From NCBI GenBank assembly GCA_914767715.1, contig OU612073.1, positions 9,920,001-9,984,000 on the forward strand: a stretch of 64,000 bases of DNA, written 5' to 3'. Below, one piece after another: positions 1 to 12,253 of the stretch (positions are counted from its first letter, which is position 1; every line of letters begins with the position of its first letter). The translations under genes and the position numbers were made by a program. Under the pieces are notes generated by a model that saw only the letters and a list, made by a program, of their open reading frames with translations, was not told where the DNA came from and did no database searches. The DNA is from Membranipora membranacea. Its lineage: Eukaryota; Bryozoa; Gymnolaemata; Cheilostomatida; Membraniporidae.

Positions 1-85
1 TACATAACGAAATGATGATCTGGAACTACAAGTGTAAGCCATTAGTTGTATTGTGAAATTTGAATTGTAATTGCCTTACACTTAC

Positions 86-136
86 TGTCATTAGCAGAGC
101 AGTAACAGTAACAGTAAGATATCGTGATCCCGCCAT
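86..136 (-). CDS. First (signal-peptide) exon of a type 1 PAN-domain gene continuing left of the window
   Basis: The 17-codon exon reads MAGSRYLTVTVTALLMT and ends at a GTAAGT donor. It has the same position and sequence as exon 1 of the complete type 1 genes to the right. In those genes the next exons lie 500-600 bases further left, so the rest of this copy lies outside the window. The hydrophobic Thr/Val/Ala/Leu run acts as a signal peptide in the model. The remaining exons cannot be judged. Confidence 0.7.
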
Positions 137-489
137 GTCCCCTAAATTCCTCGGTTTGGGAGAATGTGGCAATCAAGGTTTCCAAATCACGCTAACTGTA
201 TGGTAACACTCGGTTATTCACTCCGAACAAAGTTTATGGTTTCTTTTGCACTATCGACTGAAACCTTTTTCAATTTCCTCCAACACAAAGCTTGTTTTGA
301 CCATTTTAATATTAGCCATCAACCTGAGTAGTCTGCATAAAAACATCTGCTAAATCATAACAAGTTGGCTGACACCAGTTGACATAAATATATCACTCAA
401 CTCATTTAGTTTTGATAGATAATTTAGATTGGTGCTTTTCTTTCCAGTTCTCAAGGAAATTACAGCTTTGATCAAGCCCATGTATGTAT

Positions 490-1215
490 GTATGTATATA
501 TTTGTATCAATTCTCATGATAAAATCAGTGTTTCTCTTGTGCTCTGTGAATAAAAATAAAGTTTTAAAAATTATAATAAAACATTGACTAGATTTATAAT
601 AAATGAATCAAGCTATTCGATTGAGCAGTTTTACACATAATGAGCGAAAACAGTATTTACGGCAGTTTACACGGTAGGCTGGCACTCTGTATCTACCAGA
701 TGGGAGTTGTTCTAGCGTTATGACAGTGTCTTTGCCCGAAGCGAACATTCTCAGGCATTTAGTTTTGAAGTACTTATCGAATATATTGTCTATGGTTGTA
801 ACTTCAAGCCTGCCTTTGCTTAGTCTACGTGCTGTGTTGATGAGGTGATTGTACTGGTTCTTAATATCAGATGAGAGGTGTACGTATATAATACATAGGT
901 GATATTGTAGAACGCTTTCGAGAAATGAGGTGTATGCCAGCTTAATGGTAGTTGTCTTGACATTCATAAAGGCTAGCTGCTTCATGATGAATAGTCGTTT
1001 GTTAGCTTTGCTGATGATGTTTTTGGTGTTCGTATTGAAGTTAAGCTTATGATTGAGTGTGGTGCCAAGATATTTGTATTCATCTACTCGTCCGATGGCG
1101 GAGTTGTTGATCATGATGGTTGGAGGGTCAGGATCATCGCGTAGATTACAGAAAACAAGCTCTTTGGTTTTCTTTGTGTTGATGAGCAGACTGTTTCTTG
1201 TGCACCAGGATCTGA
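490..1215 (-). mobile_element. 5'-truncated LINE, reverse-transcriptase thumb/C-terminal end
   Basis: Read on the minus strand, one open frame of about 200 codons runs from about 1214 to 608. It carries the non-LTR retrotransposon signature: an N-LLIN-KTKE motif, a KYLG motif, then LPSGRYRVPAYR near the end. This is the region after the RT active site in jockey/CR1/L2-like elements. The 3' side ends in ATAC-type short repeats (485-505 region). Units 2, 3 and 4 have an uninterrupted spacer here, so the insertion is specific to unit 1 and postdates the duplications. The exact ends and the target duplication are uncertain. Confidence 0.8.
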
Positions 1216-2025
1216 TATTTTACATATATTTTTGTTATTAAAACTTTATTGCGATCTATATCATTTTTCGAGAAAAGTTTTTTCAAACGTGCCATCAAAT
1301 AAGGAATGAAAGTGGGTGAAAAAAATGGATGTTTATTGATTATTATTGTAGCATGTGATATTGAAATGAACATATAAATATTTATAAGTTTATTATCTAT
1401 CCCTAGAAGGCCGTAGTTAGAAATAAATGAGAGGCAAAATTCGCCAAATAAAACCATATTGAGTGCTTTAAGCTCTTGCTCAGGGGTCTGGGGCAGAGTC
1501 TCAGCATCTAAACTACTTCAGCTGTATAAATAGCAAAGAAAAATGCCAAGTAAGATGACTCTTACATAGAATATTCAACAATAAAGTTTTAAGGTCAGTT
1601 TATTGAGCATTCTAGAGGAGGCAAGGCCTTCCTGCCTCCCCAAGGACTATTGGCCTGACTAAGTACAGATTGTATGCAGGAATGTATATTGTATGTGGAT
1701 TCCGTGCAGTTCAGATGATGGGTAAGCTAGCCTGTTGAACCCAGGAGTTTGTCCCACACAACATGCAAGCTTGCAAATGTGAGGTTTTCTTTTTGGTAGT
1801 CGTCTGCACATGGAAAATGAGAGGATAACTCAACAAAACTGTGAAAAATATGAGAAGGGTTGCAGGCAGACTTGTTCAACTTGATTTACTGTGGTCTAAA
1901 AATATATCTATGATTATATTATTTTGGATAAATATGATAATTATAATAAAAGTTATTGTGATAAAGAAAATACCGATAAACATTTATATTTTCAGATCTT
2001 AGTTTCCTATTAGATCACACCTTCA

Positions 2026-3958
2026 GAGCAATATAACTATTTTAAAATATGCTGATGACATTTGTATTGTTGGTTGCATCTCTGATAATAATGACTTGTC
2101 TAATTATTTTAAGCAAGGCATTCGATAGAGTAGAGAGAAACAAGATACTTCAAGATCTGAAGAAAATATTGGAGGAAGACGAACTACACCTAGTAAAGAT
2201 ACTCATCAAAGATGTCATACTGGCTGTCAAAATAGACAACCAAATCGGAGAAAAGTCCAAAATAAACATAGGAGTACCGCAAGGTGACTGCCTATCCCCA
2301 ATACTTTTTACTCTCTACTTAGCTAAAGCCATGGACCAGGAAAGGAATGATGACGACGAACAGGAAAATCACAAAGAACTAGCACCCCACATGAGAGATC
2401 ATTGCTACAGCAAACAAGTAAGAACAGGATCTACAGTATGCAGACGATATATGCTGGGTTGGGACAAACTGTGAACACAGCATCAGCAACGTGAAAACAG
2501 AGATCAAACACAGCTTGCTCCAAAGAAACCTTTTAATAAATGAAGAAAAAACAGAAGAATACAATGTCAGAAAAGATGGAGAATAAGCATGGAGGAAATG
2601 CAAATATCTAGGTACGATGCTTGGTACGAGTGAAGACATTATAAGAAGGAAGATTCTAGCCAACAACACGCAGAAGAAAATACACCACATATCAACTGAC
2701 AGAAGACTAAACACAGACATCAAAACCAGAGCTTTCAATGCGTATATATCAAGCGTATTTCTCTATAACAGTGAAACTTGGACGATGACCAAAGGAATGG
2801 CTGATTCAATAGATAGCTACCATCGGAGAGCCATGAGAAACGCGCTGAATGTGAGATGGCCTGAGAAGATGACTTCTGAGAAGGTGTATGAGATAACTGG
2901 AGCAAAGCCGTGGAGTGAAACAATGGCTCAGAGACGTCTGCGACTACTGGGACATGTCATGAGACTGCCAGAAGATACCCCCATCCGCCAAGCCCTAGAT
3001 GAGTATGAACGACCCTTAAAAATGTCCAGAGGAGCACGTCAGAGTACATGGGGCAAAAACATAAAAAATGATCTATGCAAAATAAATGTTGACTGAGGTT
3101 ACACAGGACAGGAACATGTGGAGATCTCTTATTGGCTCAATGTATGCTGGCTGAAAGACGGAAGTCTACCAGACGAAACTGTTCCAGATGATGAATTATT
3201 TTAATGAGATAAATAGAAGCTCTGGTCTATGCAAAGAACTCAACTTATTACTTAATCCTTCTAAAACCCAAGAAATGCTTTTCTCCACTAAGAGAGATAA
3301 ACCTGACAGTCCTACTCTAGAATTAAATGGTGTGATTTTTGTGACAATGTTAAATATTTGGGAGTTCTCTTTGATAACAAATTACGTTTTGAAGATCATG
3401 TCAATAATGTTGTATCCAAAGCAAATCAGAGAATGTTTGTCATCAGAACCTTTAATTATCAGAGTACAAAGCCAAAGCCTTTAGCCTGCATGTTATTTAA
3501 AAGTTTTAATGTATCCATTCTAACCTACTGCCTACCTATTTTGTTCACTAGTATTTATTCACGAGTCAAGAAAGCTCTGAGAAAGTTTTTTAAGCAAGGC
3601 AACAGACTAGGTCTTGATATTGGGGACCTAGATTCAGTCATATCAAAACGTACAAAGAACCTGGCCCTGCAGATAAAACATGATGATGAACATTTTTTAA
3701 ACAATTATCTTGAGAAACTCCCCTCAGGCAGATATCGCAGCCTTAAATACAGAACTGCCTGGGGTAAAGACTCATTCCTCAGACATTTGATTTCAATATT
3801 ACAAGATATTTTTTAATCCACTAGAAGTCTGACTTTACTTTACTCATTTTGTTTATGTTTCTTTTTGGTACTCCCTACTCATGTAACAGTATAAACACTC
3901 AATCTCGCAGCATATACCTAATGTTTGTGACAAAATAAACCAACCAACCAACCAACCA
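2026..3958 (+). mobile_element. LINE fragment (CR1/L2-like), split by a second LINE
   Basis: A YADD active-site box (from about 2046) is followed by RT thumb and C-terminal coding sequence that resumes after the nested element, near 3194. It includes GVLFDNKLRFEDHV and ends LPSGRYRSLKYR before a stop near 3814. The element is 5'-truncated and ends in an AACC-type tail (3938-3958). It is flanked by spacer sequence that is uninterrupted in unit 3 (near 16380), which defines both ends. Related copies lie in units 2 and 4. The reading frame is damaged, so it is not mobile on its own. Confidence 0.85.
2112..3193 (+). mobile_element. Second LINE fragment nested in the first, with 10-bp target duplication
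   Basis: This RT fragment begins at the AFDRV block, continues through GVPQGDCLSPILF and a YADD box (near 2437), and ends with a C-terminal domain containing RRLRLLGHVMRLPED (near 2930). A frame change near 2430 and a stop near 2583 break it. It lacks the endonuclease, so it is 5'-truncated. The 3' end is a short ATG-type repeat. The sequence aattatttta occurs on both sides (2102-2111 and 3194-3203), while units 2 and 4 have it once, so it is a target-site duplication. The C-terminal style suggests an RTE- or jockey-like clade; I am not certain which. Confidence 0.88.
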
Positions 3959-4239
3959 TAGCTCTCTCTAGAGAAATTTTAGATTTAAATTTGGCGTCTG
4001 TGTTCTGAGCCTGCGTTGCGCCTTACCATAAAAAATGATTGACAATTCGGTATAAATGTACATTCTAATCATTTACTGGTTGGTTCCAAATTGAAACTCT
4101 CTGTGTCTGAATTCATACAGAATTAATTGATCTGATATGAACACCTTTACTAGAGCTGTACGGCTATGTTTATAAATCATAATAATATATGAGTTTCTGC
4201 ATTGGGGATGTATCATTCCGTAGGATACGAGCTTAGCGT

Positions 4240-5631
4240 TTAATCAAAGTTGACAAGGTCTTCCTGAAGGTATATCATTTCAGCTCCAAATCCAAGTTGT
4301 TTCTCCACTGCATTGACAGTGGCAATATCAAAGATTGCACAGCTTGCATTCAATGAATAGTTAAATCCAGCACAGCCAAACTTTGCCGTTGCACGCAGTC
4401 AGGCACTGCCACATTCTCATCGATGAGCTCATAACCTCCGTATAATTCAGAACAGATTGACCCAAGATCTTAATATGCATGTGCTTTATTCCCTGGCCAA
4501 TTATCCATCCTGTCACTGAAATAAGGGAATGGAAATAGCTCGGGGTCACAATGCTTTTGTCTATGAGGTCTTATCGTTTCAATATCTATATATGCTGTTA
4601 ATTTTTTTTTAAGGTGATGACAACAAATTATTATATATCCACTTGATTGGCTGTGTTACATTTACTTATTAAGCTTCAAATGTGCTGCTCCTACTGACAA
4701 CACCCAATTGGTTTATGCTGTGCTGTAATGTCGAGTAGATAGCTGAATATAAATAAATCATTCATAACAACCTCTCATGTAAACCTCAGTGTCTGCTGCC
4801 GAGGGACAAGGGGAGTCACATGACGATGTTCTCTTAAAATGCAGAGTACAATTTGTAGCACTCCTTGAGTATGATATTGACAGACAACTTGTGTGTTGCT
4901 AGCATATGTACACACACGAGATCACATTCATGATATTTGTCATGATGAATCTAACTTGAATCTGCTTCTGACAAGGCATCTGGTGGAATCTGTCGTGTCC
5001 ATGCTTTGGAAAACATCCCCCGCTTTGAAGAATGGAGACAAACTGTAACATATATTTAAAATTGTAACCTGTAACCATGTCATATTAGACATTGTACATA
5101 TTGCATCTCAGGTTGTTTTCATCAAAGGAAATCATGTAAAAACTAACAAAGCTAGACTGATGCAATTGCTTCTCCCATCCCTGTTTACCTTTCGCTGTTG
5201 CGTTTTATTTGCCTAGTTGTATTAGGCTCTGCCATGTCTAGCTCAATCATTCTATTGTTTCCTTCTAAGTCAAGTCTTGTGTTACTTTTGGCACTGTTTC
5301 TCGCAAACCTGCTTCCTAACCTCACCATGTCCACTCTCCTCTCACCTGGTTCAACCTCCTGATATCTTCCCATATACAACACAAGGACACCCCCCCCCCT
5401 CCCATATACAACACAAGGACACCCCCCTTCCATATACAACACAAGGACACCCCCCTTCTTAACTCATAAATATAAATTTTTTTAAAATGACTATTAGATG
5501 GAACCATATTGTTATTATATTGTATAGTAAAGAAATGAGTTTCAGGTGATCGGTTGATGTTGAAATATATTACCCCTTACTATGAGAGGTAGAGCAGTAG
5601 CAGTAGCAGTAGGATATCGTAATACCACCAT
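4240..5631 (-). pseudogene. Type 2 PAN-domain gene, unit 1 (nonsense and frameshift)
   Basis: The three-exon layout is intact: exon 1 5581-5631 (signal peptide MVVLRYPTATATALPLI), exon A 4772-5042 (first PAN/apple-like domain), exon B 4240-4515 (second domain). Exon A has TAG where sister copies have AAG just after the second cysteine (near 4900). Exon B has one extra base near 4372, between the cysteines of the second domain, which destroys the C-terminal half. Introns have consensus acceptors. Intron 1 contains a 28-bp minisatellite. If transcribed it would give only a short one-domain fragment. Confidence 0.85.
5371..5458. repeat. 28-bp intronic minisatellite, three copies (unit 1)
   Basis: Copies of catatacaacacaaggacac followed by a C-rich run lie in intron 1 of the type 2 gene. 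Copy number differs between units: about three here, one at 10525, five at 17779 and five at 24829. The run lengths of C also vary. Confidence 0.9.
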
Positions 5632-6251
5632 GTTCCCTCAATCGCTCAGCCTTGGAGATAATGATGATCAAATTCCCCATATATGCCAACTTGATGGCAT
5701 CGTCAGCACTCGGTTATTCACCAAAAACACACGTCCGATGAATTTGTTTGATGGCATGGCCTTCAGTTGCTTATATTTTACACCGTCAGTTTATTATGCT
5801 TCTTTTAATTTTATCAACTATTCCTGCATTTGGAGTTGTTGACAACAGGCAGACTTGATCGACTTGATCTACCAAAGACTAAAATAAGAACATAGTTTTA
5901 GTAGAGGAAATAATTATGATAAAATAATAATGATAAAAATAAGATCGCTATTTCACCATAACTAAAACCTGAATTTAAGTCTTTGGAGTGGGACTATATT
6001 CTGTACCCGCGTTGTATGGTTCCTAAAAAAACACTTGACAATTTGGCATAAATGGACATTCTTATCGCCTACTGCTTTGATCTAGGTTAATATTCCTTGA
6101 CAAGTGGCTGAATTCATACAGATTTAGTTGACAAAGGCCGATAAAACAACCTTTACTGTGGCTATACAGTCATATTGGTAGATCACAATAACATTAATAT
6201 AGCAGTCTATGTGTAGGGAGTGTATCATTCTTCAGTATACAAGCTCAGCGT

Positions 6252-7658
6252 TTAATCAAAGTTGACCAGGTCCTCTTGAATGTATATGATTTCAGATCCA
6301 AATCCAAGTTGTAACTCTGCTGCATTGACAGTCGCTATGTCAAAGATTGCACAGCTTGCATCGAGCGAATAGACAAATCCCGCACAGCCGAAATTTTCAT
6401 TACACACAAACAGACACTGCCATATACCGATCGATGAGCTGACCAACTCAGTATGATTCAGAGCAGATTGAGCCAAGATCCTTATATGCCTGTACTTTAT
6501 TCCCTGGCCAAACATCCATCCCGCCACTGAAATAAGGGGAAGAAAATAGCCCAGGATCACAATGCTTATGTGTATGAGGCGTTATATTGTTTCAATATTT
6601 ATATGCTGGTAAGTTTTTTGAAGGTTACTCCTTGCCTAGCCTGGCAGGGGTCAGCAAGCAAACTAACTGGTTGCACCATCTCGCCAATTATTCAGCAAGG
6701 GGAAAACTTTATCTAGGTGGAATGTGATGGATGGTAAGGGATGAGATGGGATGAGAGAATGGTAGAATGTGTATGGTGTGCTGTCTAGATAAGTCTAGAC
6801 TTCATGTAAGGTTGAATGGATAGCTTTATTTATGAATAAATATGTCATACCGACCTCTCATATAAGCCTCAGTGTCTGCTGCAGAGGGACAAGAGGAGGC
6901 ACATGGTACTGTTCTCTTATCGGATAGAGTACAGGTTGAATTCCTCCTCGAGTATGCTATTGACCTACAGTTTGCGTGTTGCTTGCATATGTACACACAC
7001 GAGATCACATCCGTAATATTTCTCATGATGACTTCAACTCGGCTCTGCTTCTGCCAAGGCATCCGCTGGAATCTGTCATATCCCCAGCTTTGAGGAATGG
7101 AGACAGCCTGTAACCACATAATTAAAATGGCTGATTGCATCTCAGGTCGGCACTTTGATTGGAAATCATGACAATGCAATTGCTTCCCCGCCTGTTCACT
7201 TTATTTGCCCAATTATACTACGCTCTACCATCTAGCTCAATCGTTCTATTATTTCTTTACAAGTCAAGCGAGTAAAGTCCTGGATTCTTTATTACTTGTA
7301 TCACTGTTTTGGTGGACCATGACCTCTCTGATATCGCATCAGGTCTCATTTTTCTTTTTTCCTCCTTTTTGTTTTTTTTTGCTTTTGGGAGTGGCTTTGT
7401 ATTTCTCGCTTTAGTATGAGGGGTTGTCCTCCAATAACAAAACAAAACATGGTGGCGGCGTGACAGGACAAGGTTCACTCTCCTGATATCTTCACACATT
7501 TATCTCAACTTATTGATATCATTACATAACGAAATGATGATCTGGAACTACAAGTGTAAGCCATTAGTTGTATTGTGAAATTTGAATTGTAATTGCCTTA
7601 CACTTACTATCATTAGCAGAGCAGTAACAGTAACAGTAAGATATCGTGATCCCGCCAT
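6252..7658 (-). CDS. Secreted protein with two PAN/apple-like domains, type 1 (unit 1), intact
   Basis: Exons: 7608-7658 (signal peptide MAGSRYLTVTVTALLMI), 6855-7107 (exon A), 6252-6526 (exon B). They join in phases 0 and 1 to give 192 residues. Exon A encodes a domain with the PAN/apple spacing C-x3-C-x5-C and a YS-x6-C segment, plus two further cysteines. Exon B repeats the pattern (WQCLFVCNENFGCAGFVYSL, then C-AIF). N-glycosylation sites are seen (NIT, NST, NHT). There is no membrane segment after the signal peptide, so it should be secreted; PAN domains generally bind protein or carbohydrate. Exon A's donor (GAGAG/GTCGGT) is weak; reading through it adds about eight codons and stops, which could give a one-domain form. 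The ligand and role are unknown. Confidence 0.8.
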
Positions 7659-7659
7659 G

Positions 7660-8833
7660 TTCCCTAAATTCCTCGGTTTTGGAGAATGTGGCAATCAAGG
7701 TTTCCAAATCACGCTAACTGTATGGTAACACTCGGTTATTCACTCCGAACAAAGTTTATGGTTTCTTTTGCACTATCGACTGAAACTTTTTTCAATTTCC
7801 TCCAACACATAGCTTGTTTTAACCATTATAATATTAGCCATCAACCTGAGTTATCTGCATAGAAACATCTGCTAAATCATAACAAGTTGGCTGACACCAG
7901 TTGACATAAATATATCGCTCAACTCATTTGTTTTGATAGATAACTTAGATTGGTATTTTCCTTTCCAGTTCTCAAGGAAATTACAACATTGATCAAGCCC
8001 ATACATATATTTTAGTTATTAAAACTTTATTGTGATCTGTATCATTTTTCGAGAAAATGTTTTTTCAAACGTGCCATCAAATAAGAAATGAAAGTGGGTG
8101 AAAAAAAATGGATGTTTATTGATTATTATTGTAGCATGTGATATTGAGATGAACATATAAATATTTATATGTTTATTATCTATCCCTAGAGGGCCGTAGT
8201 TAGAAATAAATGAGAGGCAAAATTCGCCAAATAAAACCATATTGAGTGCTTTAAGCTCTTGCTCAGAGGTCTTTGGCAAAGTCTCAGCATCTAAACTACT
8301 TCAGCTGTATAAATAGCAAAGAAAAATGCCAAGTAAGATGACTCTTACATAGATTATTCAACAATAAAGTTTTAAGGTCAGTTTATTGAGCATTCTAGAG
8401 GAGGCAGTGCCTTCCTGCCTCCCCAAGGACTATTGGCCTGACTTAGTACAGATTGTATGCAGGCATGTATATTGTATGTGGATTCTGTGCAGTTCAGATG
8501 ATGGGTAAGCTAGCCTGTTGAACCCAGGAGTTTGTCCCACACAACATGCAAGCTTGCAAATGTGAGGTTTTCTTTTTGGTAGTCGTCTGCACATGGAAAA
8601 TGAGAGGATAACTCAACAAAACTGTGAAAAATATGAGAAGGGTTGCAGGCAGACTTGTTCAACTTGATTTACTGTGGTCTAAAAATATAACTATGATTAT
8701 ATTATAATATAACTATGATTATATTATTTTGGATAAATATGATAATTATAATAATAGTTATTGTGATAAAGAAAATACCGATAAACATTTATAGTTTCAG
8801 GTCTTAGTTTCCTATTATTAGATCACATCTTCA
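7660..8833. other. 5' flank and spacer between the unit 1 type 1 gene and the unit 2 LINE
   Basis: No gene is supported here. The stretch holds the upstream flank of the 6252-7658 gene, a hairpin-prone block ending in gaaattacagc (near 7980), and a conserved short minus-strand open frame (8019-8279). That frame recurs in every unit only because the units are duplicates. Confidence 0.6.
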
Positions 8834-9528
8834 GAGCAATATAACTATTTTAAAATATGCTGATGACATTTGTATTGTTGGTTGCATCACTGATAATAAT
8901 GACATGTCTAATTATTTTAATGAGATCAATAGAAGCTCTGGTCTATGCAAAGAACTCGACTTATTACTTAATCCTTCTAAAACCCAAGAGATGCTTTTCT
9001 CCACTAAGAGAGATAAACCTGACAGTCCTACTCTAGGATTAAATGGGGGTGATTTTTGTGACAATGTTAAATATTTGGGAGTTCTATTTGATAACAAATT
9101 ACGTTTTGAAGATCATGTCAATAATGTTGTATCCAAAGCAAATCAGAGAATGTTTGTCATCAGAACCTTTAATTATCAGAGTACAAAGCCTTTAGCCTGC
9201 ATGTTATTTAAAAGTTTTATTGTATCCATTCTAACCTAATGCCTACCTATTTTGCTCACTAGTATTTATTCACGAAACAAGAAAGCTCTGAGAAAGTTTT
9301 TTAAGCAAGGCGACAGACTAGGTCTTGATATTGGGGACCCAGATTCAGTCATATCAAAACATACAAAGAACCTGGCCCTGCAGATAATACATGATGACGA
9401 ACATTTTTTAAACAATTTCCTTGAGAAACTCCCCTCGGCCCTCAGGCAGATATCGCAGCCTTAAATACAGAACTGCCTGGGGTAAGGACTCATTCCTCAA
9501 ACATTTGATTTCGATATTACAAGATATC
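8834..9528 (+). mobile_element. LINE fragment (CR1/L2-like), unit 2 copy, 3' end deleted
   Basis: This is the same element as at 2026-3958, without the nested LINE. The YADD box lies near 8857 and coding runs to the region before LPSGRYR, with a stop near 9238 and frame damage near 9430. It is cut at about 9528, where sequence jumps directly into spacer that in unit 1 begins near 4110. The LINE tail and about 300 bases of spacer are therefore deleted here. Confidence 0.85.
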
Positions 9529-9660
9529 TGAATTCATACAGAATTAATTGGTCTGATATGAACACCTTTTCTAGAGCCGTACGGTTATGTTTATAAATCA
9601 TAAGAATATATGAGTTTCTGCATTGGGGATGTATCATTCCGTAGGATACGAGCTTAGCGT

Positions 9661-10725
9661 TTAATCAAAGTTGACAAGGTCTTCCGAAGGTATATCATTT
9701 CAGCTCCTAATCCAAGTTGTTTCTCCACGATGCTTTTGTCTATAAGGTCTTATCGTTTCAATATCTATATATGCTGTTAATTTCTTTTTTAAGGTTATGA
9801 CAACAAATTATTATATATCCACTTGATTGGCTGTGTTACATTTACTTATTAAGCTTCAGATGTGCTGCTCCTACTGACAACACCCAATTGGTTTATGCTG
9901 TGCTGTAATGTCGAGTGGATAGCTGAATATAAATAAATCATTCATAACAACCTCTCATGTAATCCTCAGTGTCTGCTGCCGAGGGTCAAGGGGAGTCACA
10001 TGACGATGTTCTCTTAAAAGGCAGAGTACAATTTGTAGCACTCCTCGAGTATGATATTGACAGACAGCTTGTGTGTTGCTTGCATATGTACACACACGAG
10101 ATCACATCCATGATATTTGTCATGATGAATCTAACTTGAATCTGCTTCTGACAAGGCATCTGGTGGAATCTGTCGTGTCCATGGTTTGGAAAACCTCCCC
10201 CGCTTTGAAGAATGGAGACAAACTGTAACATATAATTAAAATTGTAAATATTGTATCTGTCTGTCATTTAAAAGGAAATCAAAACTAACAGAACTAGAGT
10301 GATGCAATTGCGTCCCCGTTCTGTTCACTTTTCACCGCGGTTTTCTGTCCGGTGACTTTTTATTTGCCCAGTTGTATTAGGCTCTACCATGTCTAGCTCA
10401 ATCTTTCTATTGTTTCCTTCTAAGTCAAGTCTTGTGTTACTTTTGGCACTGTTTTCGCAACCCTGCTTCCTAACCTCACCATGTCCACACTCCTCTCACC
10501 TGGTTCAACCTCCTGATATCTTCCCATATACAACACAGGGACACCCCCCTCCTTAACTCATAAATATGATTTTTTTTAAAATGACTATTAGATGGAACCA
10601 TATTGTTATTATATTGTATAGTAAAGAAATCAGTTTCAGGTGAACGGTTGATGTGGAAATATGTTACCCCTTACTATTATAAGTAGATCAGTAGCAGTAG
10701 CAGTAGGATATCATAATACCATCAT
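9661..10725 (-). pseudogene. Type 2 PAN-domain gene, unit 2 (two nonsense codons, exon B mostly deleted)
   Basis: Exon 1 (10675-10725) has TGA at its fifth codon, where other type 2 copies have CGA. Exon A (9952-10222) keeps the first domain but has TGA in place of TGT in the CDSPCPS segment (near 9985). Exon B survives only as the last 68 bases (9661-9728); about 210 bases including its acceptor are gone. This is the most decayed of the four type 2 copies. Intron 1 has a single minisatellite copy (10525-10552). Confidence 0.88.
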
Positions 10726-10974
10726 GTTCCCTCAATCGCTCAGCCTTGGAGATAATGATGATCAAATTCCCCATATATGCCAACTTGATGGCATTGTCAG
10801 CACTCGGTTATTCACCAAAAACACACGTCCGATGAATTTGTTTGATGGCATGGCCTTCAGTTGCTTATATTTTACACCGTCAGTTTATTATGCTTCTTTT
10901 AATTTCCTCCCAAAGAAATCTTGTTTTACAAACTTCATTATGAACCGTCATCCTGAGTTATCAGCATAGAAATA

Positions 10975-12200
10975 TCTAATCGAAGTGAGCATGCTGACTT
11001 AGATTTGGTAAATTCATGTAGTAACTTCCTTAACAGTTTCAAGGGAAATTACAGCCCATAAACACATGCGTGTATGATCTAGCCTTAGATAGTAGTTAGA
11101 AATAAATGGGAGGCAAAATTCGCCAAGTAAAACCATATGTAGTGCTATAAGCTCTTACTGCAGGGTCTTGGGCAAAGCCCCAGTCTCTGCAAAAACTACA
11201 CTTTATGAATATCAAATGGAACTCCCTAGTAAGATTATTATTGATTCTTTATTCATACTATTATAAGGTCACTTTATTTATTATTCTGCCTGCCTGCCTA
11301 CCTTAGAGGTATACGGGCGTGCCTTAGTACAGATTGTGTGTAGAAATATTGTCCCGGATTCTAAGATCTAATGGTATCAATGCTTAGTTCAGATGATGGA
11401 TAAAGGCAGGAATATTGCTTTTCCAGCAAAAATCCTACTACCATTTTACATGGCAGATTTGTTTGTGTACTTATTTTGATCTGCTTGAGGTGTGCAATAA
11501 TCATGACAATCCTGTGTATAGCTGGCTGATATTTTGTACTTTACTTACTGACTTAGTCATAGTCGTAATTAGGCTGTTGCGATAGAGACTTAACACGGAC
11601 AAATAAAATGTAACCATTTTGAGATGTATGACATTTGTCAATTTATTTTGTCGATCAAATTATATTAAAATTTGAGGGTTCCTTTTCTGTAGTTGTCTGC
11701 AAATGGAAAATGAGAGGATAACTCGACAAAACTGTGAAAAGATGAGAAGGTTTTGAGGTGCTGTACAGCTTAGACACATCAAACAACTCCTTCATCTTGA
11801 AGTTCTTTTAAAACTAATTTAAACTTTATGGAGTTACTTCTTGTTCTAACTAATGGTGTTGGACTAGAGTTACGATTTGCTCAATGCTATCATCACAGGG
11901 GAAGTTTGACTGAATTTGGAGTAATAATAGTAGTTATTATTATGATGAGAAATACCGATAAAAATATATAGTGTCAGGTCTAAGTTTCCTATTAGATCAT
12001 ATTTTTATAACACTCCCTAGTACATGATGTGTAAATTTAAATTTAAATCCGGTCCACCATTTACACATTAAACATATTCAACACATTATCACGCCTCCAC
12101 CATCTTAAAAACATTATTATATAACAATTGATGATAAGCTGGAACTATAAATGTAAGGCTATAAATGTTTGAATATTTAAATAGAAATTTTCTTTCACTT
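10975..12200. other. Spacer, unit 2
   Basis: No exon A or exon B homology is seen on either strand. The stretch contains the 5' flank of the type 2 gene and a segment (about 11540-11660) that recurs at 18970-19090, 25960-26080 and beside the LRRC34-like gene near 35020-35120. Confidence 0.55.
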
Positions 12201-12202
12201 GC

Positions 12203-12253
12203 TTTTATCAGCAGGGCAGTTGTGGTAGCAGAAAGATAGCGTGATCCCACCAT
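12203..12253 (-). pseudogene. Orphan signal-peptide exon, third gene lineage (unit 2)
   Basis: The 17-codon open segment MVGSRYLSATTTALLIK has the length, start and surrounding sequence of the array's first exons, but no matching exon A or B follows before the next gene. The donor is GCAAGT instead of GTAAGT. GC donors can be used, so it might still splice into the damaged type 2 gene to its left, but it is more likely a leftover of a lost third gene. The equivalent in unit 3 is at 19630-19680. Confidence 0.6.

Noticed and set aside
5185-5442. Open frames with repeated VLYMGRG or GHPPP-type peptides over the minisatellites (also near 17.6-17.9 and 24.6-25.0 kb)
   Set aside because: They are translations of the 28-bp intronic repeat in several frames, on both strands.
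8019-8279. Minus-strand open frame (MVLFGEFCLSFISNY-type) conserved in all four units
   Set aside because: It lies in the duplicated 5' spacer, has no start context, splice sites or domain, and its conservation is explained by unit duplication.
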